A stretch of DNA of 59,628 nucleotides from a virus, in the IMG/VR virus record IMGVR_UViG_3300034272_000911, positions 1 through 59,628 of that record; one strand, given 5' to 3'. The notes under the pieces are model-generated. The model was not told the DNA's origin and did no database searches. It saw only the letters and a program-made list of their open reading frames with translations. Positions 42,838 through 49,971 of the stretch are shown here, in pieces (the stretch's first letter is position 1; each line of letters begins with the position of its first letter). Made by a program: the position numbers and the translations under genes.

Positions 42838-43044
42838 TTAGGCTTTCGCCCACTTGGCGATGGACTGGGGGACGGGCTCGGGCTCGGCGACGATCTGGTA
42901 TCCCAGCTTCTCAGCCTCAGCCAGCGCCAGATGGGTCAGGGTCTTGGTGCCAGCGATCCTCGCGAACGCATGCGCCGTCTCGTTGACGGGATAGACCGCG
43001 GGGGTGCCGTACACGTTACGGACTCGGACGATTAGAGTCTGCAC
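42838..43044 (-). CDS. Small phage hypothetical, 68 aa
   Basis: GTG 43044 has AGGAG 9 bases upstream and a GTGCAG start like its neighbour. The sequence VYGTPAVYPVNETAHAFARIAGTKTLTHLALAEAEKLGYQIV is a pattern common in small phage proteins with a beta-alpha-alpha fold. It overlaps the upstream ORF end. Function unknown. Confidence 0.7.
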   Translation of the reverse strand: MQTLIVRVRNVYGTPAVYPVNETAHAFARIAGTKTLTHLALAEAEKLGYQIVAEPEPVPQSIAKWAKA

Positions 43045-43220
43045 AGAATTTTCTCCTGCTGTTTGATGGTTCTGTTGGCGACAGCGAGACAGCCTCGCAG
43101 GCTGTTCCGTCTCTGGCGCGCCGCGGCGAGTCGATCCTCAAAGCGAGCCACGCGATTGCGTAGGCGCTCGACCTCGACCCTCGCCAGCCTCAGCTGCGCG
43201 ATGTACTTGGCGCAGCTCAC
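43032..43220 (-). CDS. Small basic coiled-coil protein, 62 aa
   Basis: The GTG at 43220 overlaps the stop of the upstream gene (GTGA). The product (VSCAKYIAQLRLARVEVERLRNRVARFEDRL..) is a basic coiled coil. The upstream extension of the frame is Arg-rich shadow and was not used. Function unknown; coupling and codon pattern support it. Confidence 0.5.
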   Translation of the reverse strand: MSCAKYIAQLRLARVEVERLRNRVARFEDRLAAARQRRNSLRGCLAVANRTIKQQEKILCRL

Positions 43221-43474
43221 GTGATCACGCCCAGCTTCCTGCGGACAGCGTCGAGCTGCTCGCGGGTGAAGGGTTCCCTGCCGAAGGTCTCGCCGCTGAA
43301 GTGCCGCTTGCTCCACGCCTCGTACAGCTCGCCGTGCTCGGGCGACATCTTCGCCAGCGCCTTGATGCTCGCGAAGCTGCTCTCCCCTGCTCTCCACGTT
43401 CGGTGGCAGTCCGAGAAGTTGTAGTACCAGTCGTGACGTGCGAGCTGCGCGTCGAATTCTTTCAGAGTAGCCAT
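43217..43474 (-). CDS. Phage hypothetical, 85 aa
   Basis: ATG 43474 follows AGGAGAAAAGACCT. The product is helical with many aromatic residues (FDAQLARHDWYYNFSDCHRTWRAGE) and ends FTREQLDAVRRKLGVIT. No recognised domain. It lies between the VWA gene and smaller genes of the same operon. Confidence 0.65.
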   Translation of the reverse strand: MATLKEFDAQLARHDWYYNFSDCHRTWRAGESSFASIKALAKMSPEHGELYEAWSKRHFSGETFGREPFTREQLDAVRRKLGVIT

Positions 43475-43523
43475 AGGTCTTTTCTCCTAGGGGGCTCGCG
43501 CCCCCAACAGTTGTTGAACAGCA

Positions 43524-45578
43524 TCAGGCGACGCGGCGCTCGCCGCGCAGCTCCAGCTGCTTGATGACGCCCTTGAGCGTCGACTTGCCCATCGTGTCCA
43601 GCGTGACCGCGGTGCCGATCGGGTAGACCGTGTTGAACTGCCGCGGGTCGCAGCCGATACCGAAGCCGACGATGTCGACGCCGAAGAGGTTCGGCGCGGC
43701 GTCGCACAGCTTCCGCATGTCAGCCTCGTCGCCGAAGCCGTCCGTGATCACGATGCACAGCTTGCGCTGGTGGGGCATGGCACCAAGGCGCTCGACCGCG
43801 GCTCTGACCGTCTCGTAGTCCGGCGTACCGCCGCCTACCAGATCAGGCAGAGACGCGATCGCTCGCGCCGCCTGCTTCAGCTTCCTGCCGAAGGACTTCG
43901 CGAGCACCAGCTCGGAGCGGCTGCTGCCGACGTAGACGGCTCCGCTGCCCGTATTCTCCCAGCCGCCGCCGCCAGCCCTGCCGTCCAGCCTTGTCGGCGC
44001 GCCGCCCTTGCCGAAGTGATCGCCGCCAGAGGCGCCCTGCGAGTGACGGAAGCCCATGACTTCGACGTCGCAGCGAGCGCCCTCGACCACGTCCGCGATC
44101 GCGAACGCGAGGTCGCGAGCCGCCGTCGCCCTGTTGCCCCACATGGAGCTCGACAGGTCGACGATGACCGACACAGCGGTGTCGACGCCCGGGCTCACCC
44201 AGCGGCGCTTGAACACCCGCTCAGACCCCGCGAACATGCGCGGAGCACGGCGACCGTCGAAGCGACCGCCGACCGCGCCACCGTCCCAGCCGCAGAGCTC
44301 AGGGGCGCGAAGCACCCGGGTCAGCTGGGAGCGCAGCGCTGCCATGCCAGCCGACTTGCGGAGGTGCTCGTAGACGTTCTCGTCGACGCCCTTCATGGAC
44401 GTCCACTTGGACATGTCGGAGACCGCCGCGGTCGCGCAGGGCGGGAGTCTCACGGGGCTCTTGTTGCGCTCCGCGGCTCGCTTGAAGAGGTCGTCGACGT
44501 TCGGCTCAGGATCGATCAGCTTGCGATCGTCGAGGCGATCGTTCTCGACCGGGGCGAACTCGCCGCCGCCGCCGCCAGAGTCACCGCCGACGTCGCCGTC
44601 GTCGTCCTCAGGCTCGTCGTCGGGCTCTTCGCTGCCAGCGTCGGGCTGGGGCTCGCCCTCACTCTCGTCGCCCTCGTCGCCGTCCTCGCCCTCGCCATAG
44701 CTCTCGCCGTCAGTCTCGACCTCCTCGTCGTCGAAGCGATCGCCCTCGACCGGGTCGAACTCGTCGTCCTCGTCGGACTCGCCGTCCTCGTCGTCGAACA
44801 GCTGTTCCTCGTCGCTGTCCTGCTCCTCAGCCTCGTCCTCGCTGGACTCAAGCGGCGAAGGCGGCAGGTCAGCCGCAGGCGGCGGTGAGAGCGCATCAGG
44901 GAACGCGGCGAGCCAGCTGTCGAGGAACTCGCGAGCGAGATACGCCGACACTTCGGTGCCTTGCTTCTTTAGCGACGCCTTGGTGATCCCCTCAGCGGCA
45001 GCGGCATACCAGCCCTGCCACGGCATGGGGATGCGACGCAGCAGCGTCTTCGCATAGCCGTTGCCGTTACCGAAAGCGGCGCGGCAGACCAGCGCCAGCG
45101 CGAACGGCGCGCAGTTGATCGACGTCGGGTTGAAGTCCGGCGACAGGTGCGTCGTGGTGTACTTGCTGATCAGCTTCTTGAAAGCTGACCGCGAGCCCAG
45201 CGCCTTGCCGCTCTTCGACACCGCCTGCTCCATGCGAGCGTCTTCGATCCCGTTGAAGAGCTTGAAGGCGATCCCGGAAGCAGGGCGCCAGCTGGCGCCA
45301 GCGATCTGTTCGGTGAAGGCGACATGCCCGGCTTCGTGCAGCGTGTAGCCGACGATCAGGTCAGCGTCGCGACGGGAGAACAGACTGTTCTCCGCGACTG
45401 ACGGGTAGTTGATGCGGATGCTGCCATCCTTGCCCCACGACGCCCACGCGGTGCTGCCGACCCATGAGGTCATCAGCTTGCGAGCGCTCGTCTTGACCCC
45501 GAAGTGCAGCAGCTGCTTCAGCGCAGCTGCTCGCACCGCAGCCTTCAGCTGCGATCCAGTGACGTGCTTCTGGTTCAT
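43524..45578 (-). CDS. CobT-like VWA-domain protein with N-terminal HExxH, 684 aa
   Basis: ATG 45578 overlaps the stop of the ATPase gene (TGATGA). The N-terminal region contains GYTLHEAGHVAFTEQ, an HExxH zinc motif as in CobT-related proteins. Residues 290-400 are extremely acidic (Glu/Asp/Ser). The C-terminal VWA domain has the MIDAS motif DLSSSMWG and later TPDYETV and VITDG. With the upstream AAA+ partner it forms a MoxR/CobST-type pair. Such pairs remodel or insert metal into protein complexes. Neither cobaltochelatase substrate genes nor a clear target is present, so its phage role is unknown. Confidence 0.85.
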   Translation of the reverse strand: MNQKHVTGSQLKAAVRAAALKQLLHFGVKTSARKLMTSWVGSTAWASWGKDGSIRINYPSVAENSLFSRRDADLIVGYTLHEAGHVAFTEQIAGASWRPASGIAFKLFNGIEDARMEQAVSKSGKALGSRSAFKKLISKYTTTHLSPDFNPTSINCAPFALALVCRAAFGNGNGYAKTLLRRIPMPWQGWYAAAAEGITKASLKKQGTEVSAYLAREFLDSWLAAFPDALSPPPAADLPPSPLESSEDEAEEQDSDEEQLFDDEDGESDEDDEFDPVEGDRFDDEEVETDGESYGEGEDGDEGDESEGEPQPDAGSEEPDDEPEDDDGDVGGDSGGGGGEFAPVENDRLDDRKLIDPEPNVDDLFKRAAERNKSPVRLPPCATAAVSDMSKWTSMKGVDENVYEHLRKSAGMAALRSQLTRVLRAPELCGWDGGAVGGRFDGRRAPRMFAGSERVFKRRWVSPGVDTAVSVIVDLSSSMWGNRATAARDLAFAIADVVEGARCDVEVMGFRHSQGASGGDHFGKGGAPTRLDGRAGGGGWENTGSGAVYVGSSRSELVLAKSFGRKLKQAARAIASLPDLVGGGTPDYETVRAAVERLGAMPHQRKLCIVITDGFGDEADMRKLCDAAPNLFGVDIVGFGIGCDPRQFNTVYPIGTAVTLDTMGKSTLKGVIKQLELRGERRVA

Positions 45579-46792
45579 CAGGCACCCATTTGGTTGATGG
45601 TGACGGTGGTCGTGAAGGCGCTCTTTCCAGCGAGCGCCTGATCGATCGCGACGTCGGAGACGTTCGCCTTCCAGAGCTGCTGGAGCACTTCCTGAGCCTC
45701 GCTGGAAGCGCGGTTCACGATGCACTCCTCAAAGGCTCGCTGGGCGACCTGCCCGTCGCTGAGCGCTTCGGCGAGGTAGAACGCCTCGCGCAGCGTCGGC
45801 ACGTGGTCGAGCTCAGCCTTCTCGCTGGCACCGCGGCAGACCGTCAGGAAGTTGACGATCAGCTTGCTGAGCTCCAGCTCGCACCCGGTGCGCCCGGTGA
45901 TGACCTTCGCCTCGACGGCGGGGGTCATGTAGCTGAAGACCAGCGTCTTCGCGAAGCGGTTGACGAACGCGACGTTCTGCTCGCGGACGCCAGCGTAGAG
46001 CCCGGTGTAGTCGCCGCGACCGTTGCTGTTGTCCGCGGCGAAGAACACGACGCCCGGCGCCTTCCGCACGATCTCCCCGGTCTCGGGGATGGTGACGGTG
46101 CCTTCCGGCTCCAGCACCGAGTGCAGGGCGGCGAGGTACTCGGGGCGAGCCATGCTGACCTCGTCGAGCAGGATCACCGCACCCGGGCGGGTCATGCCCA
46201 GCAGCACGATGCCGCGCTGGTAGACCGTCGATCCGTTGCGGACGCGCTCGCCGCCGATGAACTCGTACCGCTCAGCGCCGCTGTCGAACTGGACGCGCAC
46301 GAAAGCGCGACCCAGACCGGCGCAGAGGTTCTTGACGAACTCGGTCTTGCCGGTGCCAGCAGGGCCAGCGAGCCAGCAGTTGCGTCCGCGCTTCAGCGCC
46401 TGAACAGCGCTGAACAGCTGTTCGGGGTCGAACCCGTAGAGCGGGTCGAGCTTCGGCGCTTCGGGGTCTCCCCAGACGTCGACGACGACGTCGCGGTGCT
46501 TGCCGCCGATCCCGAAGACCTCGCCCAGCGTCTTCTGGGCGACGATCTCGACAACAGGCTGTTCGACAGGCTGTTCGGCAGGCACGGGCGACCCGGCGCC
46601 AGCCGCGAGGCTGGGCATCGCCCCGGCGATCAGACCCATCGATGCGATCGCCTGCTCGACCGCGACGCCGGGCAGCTTGCTGAGCGCCTCGACGAGGTCA
46701 GGCTTGGAGTGCCGAGCGAGGTCACGACCGCGCCCGGTGATTCGACGCAGCAGCTCGTTGAGCTGCGGCTTGCTGAAATGGGAAAGCTCCAT
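45578..46792 (-). CDS. CobS/MoxR-like AAA+ ATPase, 404 aa
   Basis: ATG 46792 has GAGGT 5 bases upstream; a longer frame to 46957 overlaps a tiny membrane gene. The N-terminus resembles a SAP-like helix pair (SKPQLNELLRRITGRGRDLARHSKPDLVEALSKL). The AAA+ core has Walker A GPAGTGKT, pore-type FVRVQFDSGAERYEFIGG, Walker B AVILLDEVS, sensor ADNSNGRGD and FVNRFAKTL. It is directly coupled to the CobT-like VWA gene, so the two likely act together as an ATP-driven complex. Confidence 0.88.
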   Translation of the reverse strand: MELSHFSKPQLNELLRRITGRGRDLARHSKPDLVEALSKLPGVAVEQAIASMGLIAGAMPSLAAGAGSPVPAEQPVEQPVVEIVAQKTLGEVFGIGGKHRDVVVDVWGDPEAPKLDPLYGFDPEQLFSAVQALKRGRNCWLAGPAGTGKTEFVKNLCAGLGRAFVRVQFDSGAERYEFIGGERVRNGSTVYQRGIVLLGMTRPGAVILLDEVSMARPEYLAALHSVLEPEGTVTIPETGEIVRKAPGVVFFAADNSNGRGDYTGLYAGVREQNVAFVNRFAKTLVFSYMTPAVEAKVITGRTGCELELSKLIVNFLTVCRGASEKAELDHVPTLREAFYLAEALSDGQVAQRAFEECIVNRASSEAQEVLQQLWKANVSDVAIDQALAGKSAFTTTVTINQMGA

Positions 46793-46800
46793 CAGGTACC

Positions 46801-46941
46801 TCACAGGTAGTTGGGGATGACGTACGCCGCGAGCGCGATCACGCTCGCGAGCAGAAACAGCTGACTGACGCGAAACAGTACCCTCCGGTATTGTTCGCGC
46901 CGACGTTGACGCCGCCGGACGACGACCATGTAGTCGCGCAT
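46801..46941 (-). CDS. Tiny basic membrane protein, 46 aa
   Basis: ATG 46941 lies 3 bases after the stop of the upstream gene and the stop lies 9 bases before the ATPase start. The product has a highly basic N-terminal half (VVVRRRQRRREQYRRV) and one transmembrane helix (SQLFLLASVIALAAYVI). Its coding sequence contains an operator-like palindrome (46876-46893). Confidence 0.6.
   Translation of the reverse strand: MRDYMVVVRRRQRRREQYRRVLFRVSQLFLLASVIALAAYVIPNYL
46876..46893. promoter_or_regulatory. Operator-like palindrome inside a coding sequence
   Basis: CAGTAC-CCTCCG-GTATTG is one base off the perfect repressor palindrome. No good -35/-10 pair is seen around it, and it lies within the 46-aa gene, 84 bases upstream of the ATPase start. 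If bound it would act as a roadblock on operon transcription. Confidence 0.55.
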
Positions 46942-46943
46942 GA

Positions 46944-47174
46944 TCACAGCGGTGCACCCGGCACGGGGTAGAGCTCGCTGGCGATCTTCGCGAGCATGTC
47001 CCAGTTGATGCCGACGTGGGGGTCGTGCAGCGCCTTGGCGCGAAGCAGCACTTGCGACGCCTGCTTGCCGCTCAGGTCTGGGCGCAGGTCGAGCACGTCG
47101 TTCAGGTGCCAGCTGATCGCGACGCATTCGATCACGTCGGTCAGCTCTCGTCGGTAGACAGTGGTCAGGGGCAT
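46944..47174 (-). CDS. Small helical phage hypothetical, 76 aa
   Basis: ATG 47174 follows AGGAGATACCT. The product is helical (ELTDVIECVAISWHLNDVLDLRPDLSGKQASQVLLRAKALHD) and ends GAPL. No family recognised. It sits between tiny membrane genes of the ATPase operon. Confidence 0.65.
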   Translation of the reverse strand: MPLTTVYRRELTDVIECVAISWHLNDVLDLRPDLSGKQASQVLLRAKALHDPHVGINWDMLAKIASELYPVPGAPL

Positions 47175-47189
47175 AGGTATCTCCTAGGG

Positions 47190-47270
47190 TCAGATGGACT
47201 GGATGCCGCGCCAGCACAGCGCGAGCACGATGAAACAGGCGGCGAAGCCGACGACGTCGGCGAAGCTCAC
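47190..47270 (-). CDS. Tiny membrane protein, 26 aa
   Basis: A GTG that overlaps the upstream stop (GTGA) starts VSFADVVGFAACFIVLALCW and ends RGIQSI: a single hydrophobic helix. The overlap and the lack of any other sensible frame in the gap support it; its size leaves doubt. Confidence 0.4.
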   Translation of the reverse strand: MSFADVVGFAACFIVLALCWRGIQSI

Positions 47271-47887
47271 GCCGCCACCTGAGAGCGCTTGGCGATCTCT
47301 GCGGCGACCTCAGCGCTCAGGCGAGCGGCGAGCTGGGCAGAGTTAGCCCACGCGATCGCGTCGAGCTCGCTCTCGTTCATGGGCTCGCGGGTCGCGACGA
47401 CGCAGTTGCGCGCCCAGACCCATGCCACGTTCGCGTGGAAGCCGTTCGGCTGGAGCACGTCGTCGATCGCGATCCCAAGCTTGGGCTCCAGCTTGGCGCG
47501 GTAGCCCATGCCGTAGTGGCGCTGGATCACCGCGACCACCTTGCCGGACAGCCCCTTGTGAGCTCGCCCCTTGGCGACCCTCACGACGCGACCGCGGACG
47601 GTGACGTCGTTGAGCTCGCGCTCGCGCTGGTCGATCAGCTGCCGCAGCTGCTGCTCGTAGCAGTGCTGGCGGTAGGCGGCGATCGCCTCCAGCGAGCAGT
47701 CGACGACGGCGTCGCTCAGCTCGTTCAGGCACCGCCGCTGCTTGCGACCGAGCTCGTCGATGTAGTGGGCGCACGGCACCCACTCCCAGATGTCCGACAT
47801 GACCTGCACGGACTCGCACCGGACAGCGAACACGCGCCCGGCGATTGACGGTAACTGCATGACGTTCTCCATGTTGGGGTGACTCAC
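47267..47887 (-). CDS. Phage hypothetical with KOW-like beta segment, 206 aa
   Basis: Starts at 47887, overlapping the upstream stop; an ATG at 47872 (MENVM) is a possible alternative. Residues 95-140 (VRGRVVRVAKGRAHKGLSGKVVAVIQRHYGMGYRAKL) resemble a KOW/SH3-type barrel. The first half has a helical Cys-containing segment and the C-terminus is Ala-rich and helical. Conserved-looking but functionally unknown. Confidence 0.6.
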   Translation of the reverse strand: MSHPNMENVMQLPSIAGRVFAVRCESVQVMSDIWEWVPCAHYIDELGRKQRRCLNELSDAVVDCSLEAIAAYRQHCYEQQLRQLIDQRERELNDVTVRGRVVRVAKGRAHKGLSGKVVAVIQRHYGMGYRAKLEPKLGIAIDDVLQPNGFHANVAWVWARNCVVATREPMNESELDAIAWANSAQLAARLSAEVAAEIAKRSQVAA

Positions 47888-48084
47888 GGGTGCTCGCGGT
47901 TCGACACGTAGTACGTGCCGCGCCGGGGGCGCTTGACCTCGACCGGGTCTTCGATCGACAGGAAGTCGAGCATGCTGTCGAGGTAGGCGTTGCCGCTGGA
48001 TCCCGGGGCGATCCGCGCCTTCCGCTTGGCGGGGCGCTTGGCGGGGCGGCTGGGCTTCTTCGGGGGGCTGACTCGTCGGCTCAT
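47884..48084 (-). CDS. Small basic protein, first gene of the second leftward operon, 66 aa
   Basis: ATG 48084 has AGGAGACCAGCC upstream. The first 25 residues are Lys/Arg/Pro-rich (SPPKKPSRPAKRPAKRKARI), followed by NAYLDSMLDFLSIEDPVEVKRPRRG. It may bind nucleic acid. The untranslated leader upstream is about 290 bases. Confidence 0.6.
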   Translation of the reverse strand: MSRRVSPPKKPSRPAKRPAKRKARIAPGSSGNAYLDSMLDFLSIEDPVEVKRPRRGTYYVSNREHP

Positions 48085-48371
48085 GGCTGGTCTCCTACGG
48101 TTGAAAGGGCGTCCGCTGCTACCCCCGCGCATATCGCCGCAGGGGCAGGGACTGACGTCCGGCAGGCTATCGGGGCGCGTCGTAACCACTCGCGCCCCCA
48201 GCGTCCTGCAAACCGCTCGCGGCTCATCGCCGCTCCTCACCAGCCGGGCGCCACCCCGACCTTCCCGTCGATCCACCGCACAGGGTGGCTTCTCTGGAGT
48301 CCGACCACTATCGGGAGCCGTCCCCGCCGGGGTCTCACTCCCCGGAGCAGCTAGCGCCGCCACGGGGCAAA
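48085..48371. other. Structured leader of the second leftward operon
   Basis: No credible ORF on either strand. GGGGCGCG and CGCGCCCC (48172-48198) form an 8-base stem with an 11-base loop, and other GC-rich inverted segments lie around 48320-48350. If transcribed leftward from near the operator this would be a long structured 5' leader, possibly for attenuation or antitermination. Confidence 0.4.
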
Positions 48372-48389
48372 CGATACCAAACGGTATTG
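48372..48389. promoter_or_regulatory. Repressor operator at the divergent region of the second leftward operon
   Basis: CGATAC-CAAACG-GTATTG is one base off the perfect palindrome. It lies in the divergent gap between the leftward operon and the rightward terminase block. The leftward promoter is weak by eye (TTGTCA, 18 bases, TGGTAT). Confidence 0.75.
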
Positions 48390-48412
48390 CCCAAGTGTGA
48401 CAATCGATCGGC

Positions 48413-48431
48413 GTGACCACTATGCGGTCAC
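48413..48431. promoter_or_regulatory. Second GTGACC-N7-GGTCAC inverted repeat
   Basis: GTGACC-ACTATGC-GGTCAC repeats the half-sites of 36442-36460 and lies on the same side of an operator at a similar distance (23 versus 19 bases). Confidence 0.6.
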
Positions 48432-48455
48432 TTGGGGGTTGCAAGAGGGCAGCAC

Positions 48456-48484
48456 TTGACAGCTCCCACTGGAGCGTCTAGGGG
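48456..48484 (+). promoter_or_regulatory. Candidate rightward promoter before the terminase block
   Basis: TTGACA at 48456-48461 is a perfect -35, but the -10 at the right distance is only TAGGGG. It may need an activator or an alternative sigma factor. Confidence 0.3.
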
Positions 48485-48603
48485 CGCCACCAGTGAGGAC
48501 ATGCTGTCGGCAACAGCTGTCGGGAACACCGTGAGCGAGTGAGCCCAAAGAAAGCTCAAAGAATTACCAAACAGCAACAGCGAACAGCTGTCGGAGACAG
48601 AGC

Positions 48604-48720
48604 GTGCAGAAGCAGACCAAGCCTTCGAAGGCGTTCAAGCCGTGCGCCGGGTGCAAGACCCGCAGCGCGTGCGCCAAGGCAGGCAAGTGCGGCGCATCGA
48701 CCGCCCCGCGTCGCCGCTAA
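48604..48720 (+). CDS. Tiny Cys-rich protein, 38 aa
   Basis: GTG 48604 follows GGAGACAGAGC. The product VQKQTKPSKAFKPCAGCKTR.. continues with CAKAGKCG: four or five Cys in a zinc-knuckle-like order among Lys/Arg. Short FKPC..C...C....C proteins are found next to small terminases in several GC-rich phages. It may bind DNA near the packaging site, but no function is established. Confidence 0.6.
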   Translation: MQKQTKPSKAFKPCAGCKTRSACAKAGKCGASTAPRRR

Positions 48721-48775
48721 CAGCGCGGCAACAGCTGTCGGCAGTACCGAAACGTAAAACGCCGCCGGAGTCCGC

Positions 48776-49372
48776 GTGAGCGAGCAGGACAGTCCCAAGC
48801 TCACCAGAGCACAGAAGCGAGCCCAGAGCAGGGAGCGCAAGCAGACCGTAGAGCGCGAAGAGCTCGCAGCTCTCAGGGAGCGCGAAGAGAGCGCCTACAG
48901 AGCACAGCAGCAGCTGGTGAAGATCGGGCGCCCGAGCTCGTACACGCCTGAGCAGGGAGACAGCATCTGCGCTTGGGTGGGAGAGGGGCGCAGCCTGATC
49001 AGCTGGTGCAGGCAGAGCGGGGTTGCGATGGTGACGGTGCAGCGGTGGCTGAGGACGGTCGACACCTTCCGCGCCAGCTACGCACGCGCACACGAAGACC
49101 GCGCCGACGCCCTCGCCGACGAGCTGGTCGACCTCGCCGACAGCGTCCAGCACGGCACCCTTGAGGCGATCGCAGCCGCCAAGCTCCGCATCGACACCCG
49201 CAAGTGGATCGCCGCCAAGCTGCGCCCGACCAAGTGGGGCGAGGCGCCAGCTGAGCAGCAGCGCACGTCCGTGGTGTTCAACATCGGCATCCGCGACCGC
49301 CTTCCCCACAGCTCAGGCGCCACGATCGACGCCACGCCGTTGATCCAGCAGGACAGCGCGCCGGACACGTAG
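48776..49372 (+). CDS. terS: Terminase small subunit, 198 aa
   Basis: GTG 48776 has GGAG 5 bases upstream. After a charged N-terminal coil, residues 55-95 contain RPSSYTPEQGDSICAWVGEGRSLISWCRQSGVAMVTVQRWL, the N-terminal helix-turn-helix of Sf6/P22-type small terminases, and the C-terminal half has LRIDTRKWIAAKLRPTKWGE, a diagnostic segment of that family. It should recognise the packaging site and activate the large subunit. The repeat-rich non-coding stretch directly after it is the best candidate site. Confidence 0.88.
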   Translation: MSEQDSPKLTRAQKRAQSRERKQTVEREELAALREREESAYRAQQQLVKIGRPSSYTPEQGDSICAWVGEGRSLISWCRQSGVAMVTVQRWLRTVDTFRASYARAHEDRADALADELVDLADSVQHGTLEAIAAAKLRIDTRKWIAAKLRPTKWGEAPAEQQRTSVVFNIGIRDRLPHSSGATIDATPLIQQDSAPDT

Positions 49373-49694
49373 TCCGGTGCTCTAGGCGAGCGCCTCGCCG
49401 ACTGAGGCAGGGGGGGGTGGGAAGCCCCCTCGCGCCGCGGGGCAACAGAGCGCGCACGCGCACGCGAACAGCTGTCGCGCACAGGCGCACGCGATCCAAT
49501 CGCGCACGCACGCGCACGCGCACCCCCACGCGGACACGCGCACGCGACCCCGGGGGGTTTGGCTCCACCATATACCCACCCACACGCACGCCGGAGCACT
49601 CCCACACACGGGAGCGCCCCCCCCATGTGGACTACGGCTCGACACCCCCCGGGGGTGTTGGGACTCCTGTACCGATTCGTTTTACGGAGACGAC
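49373..49694. other. Non-coding GC-rich repeat region, candidate packaging site
   Basis: No supportable ORF. It contains a G8 run, repeated GCGCACGCG units with alternating purine-pyrimidine order (49450-49550), an ACAGCTGT palindrome (49468), CCCCGGGGGG, and a perfect hairpin ACACCCCC-CGGGGGTGT at 49650-49667. Position just after terS fits a pac/cos-type site. The hairpin could also end transcripts before the lysis genes. Confidence 0.5.
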
Positions 49695-49970
49695 ATGTAC
49701 GACGCCATCCTGCAGAAGTACCTGCGCCAGTTCGAGCCGCTGAAGCAGGTGGAGGTCGGCTACCGCTCCACTGTGCAGGAGAGCTTCGCGCCGTATCTGG
49801 TGCTGGTACACGGCTTGGTAAGCATCAACGGCAACATCTGCCAGTACGAAGCGGAGATCGATATGCGTGACATGAATGGCCCGGGTGATCTGGAGCGCCT
49901 CGCCGGGATGATCATCCAGTCCTTCGATAAGGCGTCTGCGTCCCCGCAGAAGCTCCTCGCGGTGAACTGA
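49695..49970 (+). CDS. Phage hypothetical, 91 aa
   Basis: ATG 49695 has GGAGACGAC upstream. The protein is a small alpha/beta unit (YLRQFEPLKQVEVGYRSTVQESFAPYLVLVHGLVSINGNICQYEAEI) with a helical C-terminus. It stands between the packaging region and the holin-like gene. No family recognised. Confidence 0.65.
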   Translation: MYDAILQKYLRQFEPLKQVEVGYRSTVQESFAPYLVLVHGLVSINGNICQYEAEIDMRDMNGPGDLERLAGMIIQSFDKASASPQKLLAVN

Positions 49971-49971
49971 C

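Noticed and set aside
44798-44805. GAACAGCTGTTC read as a Gram-positive-type SOS box (GAAC-N4-GTTC)
   Set aside because: Only some of the 22 ACAGCTGT copies have the outer GAAC/GTTC bases, and many lie within genes far from promoters, so LexA control does not explain the family.
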